This document shows positions 44,808 to 53,678 of a stretch of 64,000 nt of DNA, piece by piece. Position 1 is the first letter of the stretch; each line of letters starts with the position of its first letter. The stretch comes from Bacteroidales bacterium UBA5382. GTDB taxonomy: Bacteria > Bacteroidota > Bacteroidia > Bacteroidales > Dysgonomonadaceae. The notes beneath the pieces are model-generated. The model made no database searches. It worked only from the letters and a program-made list of their open reading frames with translations, and was not told where the DNA came from. A program made the translations under genes and the position numbers. The DNA is taken from assembly GCA_002409745.1 (NCBI GenBank), contig DHOU01000001.1, forward strand, positions 38,728 through 102,727. Reading direction: 5' to 3'.

Positions 44808-45575
44808 TTATATCTGATAAAATTTATCCTGCAAGTTCTTGAGAAAGTTTCGAGATACGCATAAATTTTCTTCCTTCTCGAAAGGCGGAATCAGGCGGCA
44901 GTTTTTACCCCTGATCGTACACAGATAATTCAGATTGATGATTTGCTGTTGGTTAATTTGAATGAAAGAAGAAGACGCCTTCAGGATATCGCCCGCCTTT
45001 GTATTTCTCCTTAAGAGCACTTGTTTTCCGTCGGATAAGGCCGCGTTCCATTGGCGTTGAGCATGGATATACGAGAAAAAACCGATTTGATTGATCCGGA
45101 TCAATTGATATCCGGTTATATCGGGGACGAGGAAAATCTGGTGTGCGGGCAGCAGTTCGGAGAACTCCCGGTCGAAAGGCTGACTGTTTTTCTGCTTGGC
45201 CGTATGTTCAAAGAAGCGGCGGATGATCAAAGAAAATTCTTTTGGGCTATACGGTTTAAGCAAATAGTCAAAAGCGGATTGCCTTAAAGCGTCAAGCCAA
45301 TATTTCTGGTAAGAAGTATAGAAAATCACCTGCATAGGCCAGGTAATACGATATTGTAAATCTTGCAATAATTCCAACCCGTCGATATCGGGTAGTTCCA
45401 CGTCAAGGAAAAGCAAATCGGGTTTTTCCTGCAAAATCAGTTTCTTACCATTCTTCGCCGTTTGGGCTTCTCCGACAACCTTCAGGTCGGGAAAATCCGT
45501 TAACGATTGCCGCAAGTTCTGGATGCAAACCGGTTCATCATCAATCACCGCTACGGTATACAGGTTGTTTGCCAT
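44808..45575 (-). CDS. LytTR-family response regulator
   Basis: A 255-residue two-component regulator. The receiver domain (1-~120) has the phosphoacceptor D58 in 'LLFLDVELPDIDG' and the acidic pocket 'VIDDEP'. The C-terminal LytTR DNA-binding domain spans ~150-255 ('ILKASSSFIQINQQQIINLNYL'). It is directly downstream of the LytS-type sensor kinase (25 nt), its likely partner. It may also act with the truncated kinase at 50747. Confidence 0.92.
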   Translation of the reverse strand: MANNLYTVAVIDDEPVCIQNLRQSLTDFPDLKVVGEAQTAKNGKKLILQEKPDLLFLDVELPDIDGLELLQDLQYRITWPMQVIFYTSYQKYWLDALRQSAFDYLLKPYSPKEFSLIIRRFFEHTAKQKNSQPFDREFSELLPAHQIFLVPDITGYQLIRINQIGFFSYIHAQRQWNAALSDGKQVLLRRNTKAGDILKASSSFIQINQQQIINLNYLCTIRGKNCRLIPPFEKEENLCVSRNFLKNLQDKFYQI

Positions 45576-45600
45576 TTCTTATCAATCTTTTTTATTGAAT

Positions 45601-47607
45601 TTATTTAAACACATAATTATCCGGTATAAAAACGGTTACTTTTGCTCCGCCTAACCCTTTTTCGTCCGAACGGCCGATGTGGAAAAGTATTTTTTCCTTA
45701 TTTTTAGCATTGAACACGTCGATGCTCTGGTATAACACTTTCAATCCAGTACCGGTACCGGCCGAAGAGGTTTCTTTGCCCGGGAAATAACCGGGGCCGT
45801 TATCCTGAATGGTTATCCCGACACCATTTTCCTCTTTTTTTATACGGACGGATAGTTTTTTTTCTCCTTCTTTTTGACGCAAGGCATGCTTCATCGCGTT
45901 TTCAACCTGTATCTGAATAATCATGGGAGGAACCGAAACGGCTGTTGTGTCGACATGCGGATCGATTTGCCATTCGAGACGGAAATCGTCCCCGAGGCTT
46001 TCCTGTTCCAGTTTGATATAAGCTTCGGCGAACTCCAATTCGCGGAAAAGTGTAACATGAGTCCGGTCGGTCATCTCGAGACTCCTTCGCAATAAAAACA
46101 CCAATCCCTTCAGATTGGAATGATCCGGATCTTCGGCGGAACTTATTTCCCTGTTAAGGGCATTGAATATGAAATGCGGGGAAATCCGGTTGCGGATGTT
46201 CGTTAGCCGGAGTTTGGCCATTTGGTCATGAAAGATCATCCATTGCAAGTCTTTTTGTTTCTTCATGCTGACATATACGATCCCGGCCACCGCCATGATG
46301 AGCAGGCAAGCCATCACCCAGATAAAACTCCTCATCCGTAGAGACTCGATATGGGCCGCTTGTCCTTGGATAAACAGTTCTTTTTTCATCAGCGTCGTAT
46401 CCCGGACATAACGCATATCCATTTCGGCGATACGCATCCTCGTTCGTTCCGAACGGATCGAGTCGTCGGTCGCTTTATTTCTTTGTAAATAAGCATACGC
46501 CTGTTCGAAATCACCTGTGCGGGCAAAATAGTCTTGCATGTACCGGTTGCGGATACTCATCAGGTTAGGCTCTATCCGGATAGTGTCGCCGTTGTTTTGC
46601 AAATAACGGCGAGCTTGTGCGGGATTATCTTCTTTCAACGCGATACCCGCCCGGATTGTCCCGATATGATACAGAAAGGTCGGTTCGTTCATCCGGGAGA
46701 AATATGCCTGCGCCTGATTCAGGTAATCAAGCGCCGAATCAGGCTTGTTCAAATGAAAATAAATCTCTCCCAGATTGATGTTGACCAAGTGGATAGAAAA
46801 ACCGTACCCTCCAGCAGTAACCAATGTTTTCGCTTTCTCGAACCAAGGCAATGCCTGCCGGTATTCTTCCTTAAAAAAATAATAATTCCCCCGTGTATTA
46901 CAGAAAAAGAATTTTTCATTCAGTGGGCGTTCCTCATATTGGTTTTCCGCCAATCGGAAATAATGATCGGAAAGGTCGAAATCCCGAAGCTCCATATACA
47001 GTTGAGCCAATCCGGTATAGATAGGAAATCCCATTCGGCCGGTTATTCCTAACGAGTCGCTGAGGAATAATGCCTTCCGGTAATATTGCGCGCTATTGGC
47101 GAAATCTCCTTTTTTCATATACATGTCGGCGATATTCATACACACATCGGGCGCTTTTTCCCGTTCGGATGTTAATTCGTAATAATTCAAGGCGTGCAAG
47201 TAATGATACAATGCCGAATCTTGTTTCCTGCCCATGGCGTAACAATTCCCGATCATATTATGAGAGGATGCCGTAAGGATGTAAATGCGGTCGGAGGGGT
47301 TTTGTCGCGCTGTATACGCCTGCACCTGTTGGGCCGTGGTGCGCGCCGAGTCGAGCCGATCCGCTACGAAGCAGGTAAATGCGTAGGTGTTAAGAGCTTC
47401 GTGGAACGAGAGGCTGTCGGGGGCTTGCTGCATGGCTTGTTGGAGCAGGTGGCGCGAATAAGGCAGGTTCGCGTATAGCGAATCCATCGCTTCGGAGATA
47501 AGTTCATCGACTTTGCCGGCCCTTTCCCCGGCGGGCGGAACAGCTCTTTCTTTGCACGAAAGCACGGCAATGACGATAAAAAAATAAACGCAGCTTCTTG
47601 TTTTCAT
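45601..47607 (-). CDS. TPR-containing LytS-type sensor histidine kinase
   Basis: A 668-residue lipoprotein-like kinase. Lipid-type signal sequence ('IVIAVLSC', Cys ~19), about 8 TPR-like helix pairs in the periplasm (~35-400), one membrane segment ('FIWVMACLLIMAVAGIVYVSM', ~415-435), a His_kinase domain with H478 in 'RISPHFIFNALNREI', and a HATPase domain with 'ENAMKHAL' and 'DNGPGYFPG'. A TPR sensor next to a LytTR regulator is common in Bacteroidota. Start at 47607 rather than 47631 because it yields a clean signal peptide. Confidence 0.9.
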   Translation of the reverse strand: MKTRSCVYFFIVIAVLSCKERAVPPAGERAGKVDELISEAMDSLYANLPYSRHLLQQAMQQAPDSLSFHEALNTYAFTCFVADRLDSARTTAQQVQAYTARQNPSDRIYILTASSHNMIGNCYAMGRKQDSALYHYLHALNYYELTSEREKAPDVCMNIADMYMKKGDFANSAQYYRKALFLSDSLGITGRMGFPIYTGLAQLYMELRDFDLSDHYFRLAENQYEERPLNEKFFFCNTRGNYYFFKEEYRQALPWFEKAKTLVTAGGYGFSIHLVNINLGEIYFHLNKPDSALDYLNQAQAYFSRMNEPTFLYHIGTIRAGIALKEDNPAQARRYLQNNGDTIRIEPNLMSIRNRYMQDYFARTGDFEQAYAYLQRNKATDDSIRSERTRMRIAEMDMRYVRDTTLMKKELFIQGQAAHIESLRMRSFIWVMACLLIMAVAGIVYVSMKKQKDLQWMIFHDQMAKLRLTNIRNRISPHFIFNALNREISSAEDPDHSNLKGLVFLLRRSLEMTDRTHVTLFRELEFAEAYIKLEQESLGDDFRLEWQIDPHVDTTAVSVPPMIIQIQVENAMKHALRQKEGEKKLSVRIKKEENGVGITIQDNGPGYFPGKETSSAGTGTGLKVLYQSIDVFNAKNKEKILFHIGRSDEKGLGGAKVTVFIPDNYVFK

Positions 47608-47887
47608 TCTGAAATAGTTGTTTCTAAACACAAAACGATGTGAAAATTGTTGACCGCAAACTTACAAAAAAAGTCCTATTCGGTGCTCGACTTATTCATT
47701 TATTTTGATAAAACGGTTACCGGTTCCGTAATTTTCTAAAAAAATGCTTCGAGCGGACAGAGCGTATATACAAAGGATTATTTTTTTCCGGAAAGCAACG
47801 TGTAAAATAAAAATATACCGCTTAATCACGTTTTATGCAAGATACGCCTACAATAGTGCATGATAAGCCTTTCTGCAAATTTAGCCC

Positions 47888-47918
47888 CTTGTGTTGTAAG
47901 GTGTTTCTCTCTACTTTT
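47888..47918 (+). promoter_or_regulatory. Predicted promoter of the coiled-coil lipoprotein gene
   Basis: TTG (47888-47890), 20 nt, TACTTTTG (47911-47918), leaving a leader of about 160 nt. Apart from this, the 476-bp gap 47608-48083 shows only AT-rich sequence. Confidence 0.6.
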
Positions 47919-48083
47919 GTATTGGTTGAAAAGAAATGTAAAAACAATGCAAACGTTACATAACGCTATCGGTAGAAAAGAGAAACTTTGAATATTATCG
48001 GGCAAGAAGCAAACAAAAAAACAATACACCCTTGTATTTGAAACAAATTTAAAATTATTGTATTAATTAAAAATGTATGATTT

Positions 48084-49898
48084 ATGAAAAGGAAATTTTT
48101 TTTAGGAGCATTATTGCTCGGAGTATTTATTTTTAGCTCTTGCGTGGATAACGAAGAGTCTCTTTCGGTGGAGCAGTTGCGCAACTCGAAGTCGGAACTG
48201 TTGAAGTCGCAAGCCGCGTTGAACGCCGCTGATGCCGAAGCAACCAAGATACTGGCTGCCGCCGAGGCCGCCCTGAAGAACGCTCAGGCCGAAGCCGAAA
48301 AAGCTAACGCCCAGAAGACGGCCGCCGAAACCGAGATCCTCAAGTTGCAGGCCAAATTGCAGAAAACGACCAACGAACAGGCCAAGCAGGAGTTGGAAAT
48401 TAAAAAACAACAACTGGAGAAGGAGAAGACGGCCAACGAAAAGGAAAAAATTGAACTGCAAAATGCGCTGGAACAACAAAAGGTGGTTAAGGCCCAAAGT
48501 GAAGCGAGTTTGAAACAAATTGCCAATCAATTATTACTGGCGGAGCAACAGCTACAGGTTGATCTGGCGCGCGCCGAAGCGGATTTATTAGCTGCTCAAA
48601 AAAATCTGGCCGATCTGAAAGATAATCTATCCGAAGCAGAAAAGGCAAAGCTGCAGAAGCTGTCTGCAAATTATGTGAACAAGGTAAGGGATTTGAACGA
48701 AGCAAAACTGGCTCTCTCCGGTTTAAAAAGCCAATTGATACAAGCCGAAAACGACCTGATTAGTTCTGAAGAATCCAAAGCCATAAGCATAGAACAAAAC
48801 AACACGCAGATAACCCGGAATAAGGCGCAAATAGCTGTGTACAAACAATACGCTGATTATAGCGGTGATCCTCAGGCTCTGTTGGAAGCAGCGCAAGCTA
48901 AAGTCGATGAAGTTCAGCTAGCGGATGATAAAAAACAATCCTTATGGGAAACTTACAATCAAAAAGAAAGGGATGCACAATCAATACATAATCTTCAGCC
49001 CATTCGGAAGACGGATTATTTTAAGATTGCTTCTGATTTTCCGGGCAACAATTACGTGGCGTATCCGAATTCTGATGGTTCCGGTATTGGTTATTACGAT
49101 AGTTATAGTAATTATCAGGTTGATCCGAGATTATGGTATTCCTATGATTATATCGAATTACACAGTGATAAGGGTATATTTATCCGAAAAGGCTACCAAA
49201 AAATAATCCTTCCCGTAGCCGATGTGCGCCGGTTGGAAATAGACATTCGCGATAGAGAATCGACTGTAGAATATTTCGATGACTATATTAACGATGAAAC
49301 AACCGGTTTAGCCAAACAATATGCGGATGCAAAAGCAGCCTCGGCAGCAGCTAAAACAGCATGGGAAGACGCCCAAGGCACCCCCGACGAATGGACTGAA
49401 AAGCAGAACTATGAGGCAGCTATCCAGAATGAAAATAATGCGAAAATCGATTTGGAAGACGCTCAATCTAATTTAGAATCTTCGCAAGACGAGTTAGAGT
49501 CTTATCAGAATGCTTATGATGTACTTAAGGATGCCGATAAGCTGGCCGAAATAAAAACGGCCATAGATGCCTACAACGCGCAGTTTACAGGTGTGGCTCA
49601 GGCTTATCTTGAATACAGTGAAGCTGGTAATGATGCGGCTATATTGAGCGGAGAATCCGGTGCATTATGGTCTATTTATTATGATGCAAGTAGTATTGAG
49701 GCCGATATAACCAATCTGGAAGATTGGAATAAAGCTCTGGAACAAGACAATAAGAATATAGCGGCCGATAATTCTATAGAAGAAACCATCGAACGTCTCA
49801 AATCGACTATCGATGCACAGGAAAAAAACGTGGCGGTGAAGCAAAAAGCGGCCGACGACGCCAAGAAGGCGCTGGAAGACGCTTTGCCAAAGAAATAA
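48084..49898 (+). CDS. Long coiled-coil lipoprotein
   Basis: A 604-residue lipoprotein (lipobox 'FIFSSC'). Residues ~25-230 are an almost unbroken coiled coil very rich in Ala, Glu, Lys and Gln ('EAEKANAQKTAAETEILKLQ'), with a second coiled coil at ~400-600. Between them sits a ~100-residue Tyr/Asp-rich globular part ('DSYSNYQVDPRLWYSYDY'). Architecture like a periplasmic spacer or surface stalk. It is followed after 46 nt by a small barrel protein on the same strand, a pair also known in Bacteroides. Function unknown. Confidence 0.7.
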   Translation: MKRKFFLGALLLGVFIFSSCVDNEESLSVEQLRNSKSELLKSQAALNAADAEATKILAAAEAALKNAQAEAEKANAQKTAAETEILKLQAKLQKTTNEQAKQELEIKKQQLEKEKTANEKEKIELQNALEQQKVVKAQSEASLKQIANQLLLAEQQLQVDLARAEADLLAAQKNLADLKDNLSEAEKAKLQKLSANYVNKVRDLNEAKLALSGLKSQLIQAENDLISSEESKAISIEQNNTQITRNKAQIAVYKQYADYSGDPQALLEAAQAKVDEVQLADDKKQSLWETYNQKERDAQSIHNLQPIRKTDYFKIASDFPGNNYVAYPNSDGSGIGYYDSYSNYQVDPRLWYSYDYIELHSDKGIFIRKGYQKIILPVADVRRLEIDIRDRESTVEYFDDYINDETTGLAKQYADAKAASAAAKTAWEDAQGTPDEWTEKQNYEAAIQNENNAKIDLEDAQSNLESSQDELESYQNAYDVLKDADKLAEIKTAIDAYNAQFTGVAQAYLEYSEAGNDAAILSGESGALWSIYYDASSIEADITNLEDWNKALEQDNKNIAADNSIEETIERLKSTIDAQEKNVAVKQKAADDAKKALEDALPKK

Positions 49899-49944
49899 AA
49901 TCCTTACGTGATGGCAAATGTATATAATTAATGAAAGAACAGAT

Positions 49945-50679
49945 ATGAACATAAAAAAGCTTTTAGTAGCAGCCATCATGCCCGTATTTTGTATCACGGT
50001 GTTCGCTCAGTCGTCCGTTGCCCCCTCCAAGGGCAACGTGACCCTGGCGGCGACCGTGAGTTACAACAGCTACGCGAGCATTGAGGCGCCCGAAGGCACC
50101 CTCGACAGCTACCAACTGGCTGCACTTTCCACCAACTGGAGCGATAAAAAACTACAGGTCGGCTTCGAAGCCGGCTGGTTTGTAAGCAACGCGTGGAAAC
50201 TGAATCTGGGCGGAGGACTTCATTTCGCATACACTCCCGGCTATACCGGCGTTCCGGGTACGGGCGACGTGGAAAACGGCGGAATTCCCGACTACCGGGC
50301 GGTGGCGAAATCGCAAACATTCGTCTATACAGTCTCTGCGGGAGCCGACAGGTATTTTTCCACCCGCATCGACAACCTCTATTGGTATAGCGGAGTGCGC
50401 GTAGGGCTTGCTTACGGCCTGAACGAGAAAAAGTACGATGAAGCAGAATCGATGGGTAAATCCATCGGCGAGGCTTGGAACCTGCGGGCGGCGTTTACAT
50501 CCGGCATCGATTATTTTGTCCTGCCGGCGTTGTATGTCGGCGCTCAGATAGATCCGTTATCCTATACCTATGGCGTCGCCGGCATTCAGCCGCAATCGGG
50601 ACTGAAACTGTTGCAAGCCGACAGCCACAGCATCGGTTTCCTGGCCGCGCCGACACTGAAAATAGGATTTATTTTATAA
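49945..50679 (+). CDS. Small outer-membrane beta-barrel protein (BT1926-like, tentative)
   Basis: A 244-residue protein. Signal peptide of ~22 residues ending 'VFAQ', then strands alternating aromatic and polar residues ('LQVGFEAGWFVSNAWKLNLGGGLHFAY', 'FVYTVSAGADRYF', 'LYWYSGVRVGLAYGLNE') and an end in 'APTLKIGFIL'. About 8 strands would fit. From memory it resembles the BT1926 family of Bacteroides barrel proteins, which often follow a coiled-coil lipoprotein gene. An upstream ATG at 49918 is less likely. Confidence 0.65.
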   Translation: MNIKKLLVAAIMPVFCITVFAQSSVAPSKGNVTLAATVSYNSYASIEAPEGTLDSYQLAALSTNWSDKKLQVGFEAGWFVSNAWKLNLGGGLHFAYTPGYTGVPGTGDVENGGIPDYRAVAKSQTFVYTVSAGADRYFSTRIDNLYWYSGVRVGLAYGLNEKKYDEAESMGKSIGEAWNLRAAFTSGIDYFVLPALYVGAQIDPLSYTYGVAGIQPQSGLKLLQADSHSIGFLAAPTLKIGFIL

Positions 50680-50715
50680 TGGAGGTGTAACTCGGTTACA
50701 CGACTGTCGCTATTA

Positions 50716-50751
50716 GGAAGCCTTTCCCATAAAGAAAGGCTTCCTTTTATT
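50716..50751 (+). terminator. Terminator after the barrel gene
   Basis: GGAAGCCTTTC (50716-50726) pairs perfectly with GAAAGGCTTCC (50734-50744) over a 7-nt loop, followed by TTTTATT. The stop of the convergent kinase gene overlaps the T run. Confidence 0.85.
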
Positions 50752-51481
50752 CAAACCGGTACTTGTCGGGAATAAAAACCGACACCTGCGTTCCTGTGTG
50801 ACCGGTACTATCGGAAGAAAAAATGGTGAAAAGGATTTTCTCCTCATTTCGGATATTGAGCAGATCGATTGTTTGATATAACGTTTTCAATCTGGTGCCG
50901 GTGTTCGCGGAATGAGGATTTATATACGGCCGGAATCCCGCGCCGTTATCGCAAATGAGCAACTGTGAGCCGTTCTCTTTTCTTCGTATACTCACCGACG
51001 AGCGTTTGACACCCTCCTTGCCGCGCAAAGCATGTTTGACGGCATTCTCTATCGGAATCTGAAGGATCATCGTCGGAACCCATGTATGGTCCGTCGGGAT
51101 AGCCGGATCGATATTCCATTCCAAAAGAAATTCATCGCCTAAACTTTTCCGTTCGAGTTGGATATATGTTTTTGCAAAAGTCAGTTCCTGCGACAACGAT
51201 ACGTAACATTGTTCCGTCATTTCGAGGCTCATCCGTAAAAGCGTTACTAAATTCATCAAATTCGTTTGCGGAGAGTCATTCATCATACCCATTTCTTTAT
51301 TGAGTACATTAAACAGGAAATGCGGAGAAATACGATTCCGGATATTTGTTAATTGCAATCGGATCATTTCTTCGTGATACTTTAGTTGTTGAAGCTCGTA
51401 TTGTTTTTTCATGCTTGCATATATAATGATGACCATGGTTATTGTCAGCAAGCAAATCATAATCCATATATAACTTCTCAT
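50747..51481 (-). CDS. Truncated LytS-type sensor kinase, paralogue of 45601-47607
   Basis: A 244-residue protein containing only a membrane segment ('WIMICLLTITMVIIIYASM', ~5-22), the His_kinase domain with H54 in 'RISPHFLFNVLNKEMG', and the HATPase domain with 'ENAVKHALRGKEG' and 'DNGAGFRP'. Its sequence follows the C-terminal part of the TPR kinase closely ('SVFIPDKYRF' against 'TVFIPDNYVF'). The lipoprotein/TPR sensor is missing. A start at 51481 puts the membrane segment first; it may be a partial duplicate that still works, since all catalytic motifs are kept. Confidence 0.85.
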   Translation of the reverse strand: MRSYIWIMICLLTITMVIIIYASMKKQYELQQLKYHEEMIRLQLTNIRNRISPHFLFNVLNKEMGMMNDSPQTNLMNLVTLLRMSLEMTEQCYVSLSQELTFAKTYIQLERKSLGDEFLLEWNIDPAIPTDHTWVPTMILQIPIENAVKHALRGKEGVKRSSVSIRRKENGSQLLICDNGAGFRPYINPHSANTGTRLKTLYQTIDLLNIRNEEKILFTIFSSDSTGHTGTQVSVFIPDKYRFE

Positions 51482-51746
51482 ATCGCAAGATTTTATCAAA
51501 AAGAGCTACTTGTAATTTGTTAACGTCAGTGATAGCAGGTACAAAAGTCCGGTATTTATAAATAATCCTTTTCACGGGTTTCCGTTATTTTTTCTTTTAT
51601 AGGCAATTTCAATAATGCTTGCCTTTATATTCATCTTCCTCCTCGTTTTCGAACGAGAGTCACGAAAAGACTTCTTCCATACCATGCAATACCGCATGAA
51701 AAATTTCGGTGAAAAAAAACAGGCTGAAAAATTTTTTATTAAAAAC

Positions 51747-51775
51747 TTGTTTCTAATAAAAAAACAGTACCTTTG
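51747..51775 (+). promoter_or_regulatory. Predicted promoter reading into the 42-bp array
   Basis: TTG (51747-51749), 18 nt, TACCTTTG (51768-51775). Transcription would start near 51782, run through the repeat array and reach the DUF6261-like gene. Confidence 0.55.
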
Positions 51776-51795
51776 TATCGTTTATCGGCTTCATT

Positions 51796-52233
51796 ATGGT
51801 GATTAGCAAAAATATGACCAAAGAAAGAACGCCGCTTAGCCCTTTTATCCATTCTAAAAAGGAATCATCCGACGCTTTTCGAGCAACTCTCCTTCGACTT
51901 TTGCCCCTTAAACGGTTTTTATCCGCAATTTATGATGCAGGTTTACTCGTTCCACACACTTTACGGCCATTCTTCCGTAAACTGATGGGTATCCAACATC
52001 CTTTACGCTCATCTTCCTGTGAATTTTTCGGCATTCAACAGATTGTGCGGTCATTCTTCCGCAAATTTTTGGCCATTCCACACCCGTTACGGTCATTCTT
52101 CCGTAAAATGATGGTCATACAACATCCTTTACGGTCGTTCTTCTGCGGACTTTTGACTATCCGACATCTTTTACGCCTAAACGACTCCCGGATAATCCGG
52201 AACATATCGATATATCGTCTTTTGATTGGATAA
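51796..52233 (+). CDS. Frame of 14-residue repeats spanning array C (leader peptide or repeat protein)
   Basis: A 145-residue frame that starts 14 nt after the predicted transcription start and ends 20 nt before the next gene. Residues ~56-125 are five exact 14-residue repeats of the type LRSFFRKMMVIQHP, preceded by one longer unit. Between units the third codon bases vary while Ile at repeat position 11 is kept with three codons, and Arg at position 2 with two codons. This hints at selection on the protein, but hairpins in the DNA also explain part of the conservation. Basic and hydrophobic; no signal peptide. Not recognised. Confidence 0.35.
   Translation: MVISKNMTKERTPLSPFIHSKKESSDAFRATLLRLLPLKRFLSAIYDAGLLVPHTLRPFFRKLMGIQHPLRSSSCEFFGIQQIVRSFFRKFLAIPHPLRSFFRKMMVIQHPLRSFFCGLLTIRHLLRLNDSRIIRNISIYRLLIG
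51963..52172 (+). repeat. Array C: five 42-bp units, each of two 21-bp halves
   Basis: ACGG/ACGC/GCGG marks the unit starts at 51963, 52005, 52047, 52089 and 52131, with a sixth partial start at 52173, always 42 bp apart. Half 1 reads ACGGTCATTCTTCCGTAAA; half 2 contains GATGGTCATACAACATC in two units. Half 1 forms a hairpin (TTTACGG...CCGTAAA in unit 1). In unit 3 both arms change together to GCGG...CCGC. Units diverge by 20-40 percent, so this is an old array. Its TCATT-TT--GTA core resembles array B. Confidence 0.85.
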
Positions 52234-52253
52234 CATTTTAAATTAAAAAAATT

Positions 52254-52973
52254 ATGAAAGCAAATTTTAGAAAATTGAGTGTACGTTCTTTAGATTATGG
52301 AGCGAAATTGATTATCGATGTAACCAATAACAACCCTCAGGAAGCGGCGAAAACAAGTCCGGTCTTTCAGAAAGTGGTCAGTGAACATGCCTATTTTGCC
52401 CCATTAGTGCCGGTAGATCATTACAGCCGTATGAGCGGGCCGATGAAAACGGAAAGCAAGGAGATTATTGCTTTAATAAAAGGGATGAACAGTTATGCCT
52501 CGGGATATGCCGTCTTGTTTCCCGGCACCGAAAAGAGCCAGGCGGCACAGGCGGTGACCGGGGCCATAAAAGCGGGCGGCAAACTGTATAACCAGACAAC
52601 AGGCGAATTGGATTCGCGTACCGAAGCGGTGCTTACGCGACTGACCAATCCTGAAATGGAAGCCAACCTTACCGCTCTTGAGCTCACGGCTCCGGTGACG
52701 TTGTTGGCGAATAAGAAAAAGAATTACAATGCCCTTACCGTAAAGCGGGTCGATAAGGAGTCGGAGTTGAAGCAACTCGACACGGCTTCCGAAGCGCGTG
52801 GTCGGATGGAAGATGCCTTGAAAGATTACCTGAGTCTGGTGACGGCCATGCGTACCGTCGACGGTTGGCAAGATCTGTATGCCGATATCGAAGAGGTGGT
52901 GAAAACCATTAAACGGGCTATCCGTTCCGGCAAGGAAGTGGAAGACGAAGACAAGGATAAGCCCAAAGCTTAA
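52254..52973 (+). CDS. DUF6261-like helical protein downstream of array C
   Basis: A 239-residue, almost entirely helical soluble protein with no signal peptide or membrane segment. It starts MKANFRKLSVRSLD and ends in an acidic, Lys-rich tail (KEVEDEDKDKPKA). Two related helical halves are suggested by 'ETDLTALELT'-type and 'LANKKKNYNALTVKRVDKE' segments. From memory it resembles DUF6261 proteins of Bacteroidales, whose role is unknown. It appears to be transcribed with the 42-bp repeat array that fills its ~470-nt leader, so the two probably form one unit. Confidence 0.5.
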   Translation: MKANFRKLSVRSLDYGAKLIIDVTNNNPQEAAKTSPVFQKVVSEHAYFAPLVPVDHYSRMSGPMKTESKEIIALIKGMNSYASGYAVLFPGTEKSQAAQAVTGAIKAGGKLYNQTTGELDSRTEAVLTRLTNPEMEANLTALELTAPVTLLANKKKNYNALTVKRVDKESELKQLDTASEARGRMEDALKDYLSLVTAMRTVDGWQDLYADIEEVVKTIKRAIRSGKEVEDEDKDKPKA

Positions 52974-53300
52974 AAGAGGTGAGAATTTTTTCCATATTAG
53001 AGTTAATAGATTGAGGGGGATGTTGCTAGAAGTGGCATCTCCCTATTTTCATCGGAATGCTTGATGCGTTCGCGATAATAAAGATAGTCACGACAACAAT
53101 TACAACCTTGCAGTACAACATACTTTCTCCCATTCAATTGGAATACCCTCGCTATAGTGTGATTGTCCCTGTTCGTGCTTTCGGACAGTCTGGCATTCGA
53201 GTCAAAGAACCTCGTTTGTTTCTTGAGACTTTGATAAGAAACCTGACTTCTTTTTTGCAGGTTATTTTTATGTAAAATGATTTGTTGGGGCAATCGTGAT
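52974..53300. other. Gap of 327 bp without a recognised gene
   Basis: Both strands keep open frames here: minus 53003-53293 lacks any ATG near its start, and plus 53057-53275 gives a short peptide of 72 residues. Codon use and lack of a promoter do not favour either. It may be a remnant of a mobile or toxin-antitoxin region, but I recognise no motif. Confidence 0.3.
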
Positions 53301-53678
53301 TTACTTTATTTTTTCGTAGAAGATGAGTTGTAATTTCTCTATTTTCTTAAAGTCATGGTCTGCGGTAATCAAAGGAATGTCCATGCAAATAGACGTGGCG
53401 GCTATAATACTGTCGGGAAGCTTGTTGCCGAATTTCCGACGGAGGTATATGACCTCAGTCTTTATGTCATTGTCAATGCCGATGCTTCTGCACTCCGAGA
53501 GGAAGTTACGCACATGTATCTCTTCTTCATTTGTAAATCCTTTATAGCTGAGTAACTCCATTTCCGTAATAATAGAAATGTATAACTCTTTTTGTTCTAA
53601 AAAGTTTGCAAGCGTTTCATCCCCGTCAAGAAGATACAAAATGATATTACTGTCCAGCAAAATTTTAATCCCATTCAT
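53301..53678 (-). CDS. vapC: VapC-type PIN-domain ribonuclease toxin
   Basis: A 125-residue PIN protein with the full acidic set: D9 in 'ILLDSNIIL', E39/E41 in 'ITEMELL', D89 in 'KLPDSIIAA', and D107/D109 in 'ITADHDF'. VapC toxins cut tRNA or rRNA. It overlaps its antitoxin gene by 14 nt. The sequence is only distantly related to the PIN protein at 26920, so the two modules are independent. Confidence 0.88.
   Translation of the reverse strand: MNGIKILLDSNIILYLLDGDETLANFLEQKELYISIITEMELLSYKGFTNEEEIHVRNFLSECRSIGIDNDIKTEVIYLRRKFGNKLPDSIIAATSICMDIPLITADHDFKKIEKLQLIFYEKIK

Noticed and set aside
51615..51806. 63-residue plus-strand frame before array C
   Set aside because: It contains the predicted promoter and has no recognisable features.
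51963..52172. Array C as a CRISPR array
   Set aside because: Units are contiguous 42-bp repeats without unique spacers, the whole unit is conserved, and no cas gene is present.
53003..53293. Minus-strand frame of 96 residues
   Set aside because: No ATG near its start (it opens with TTG), no promoter and no recognisable domain; an opposite-strand frame is equally open.
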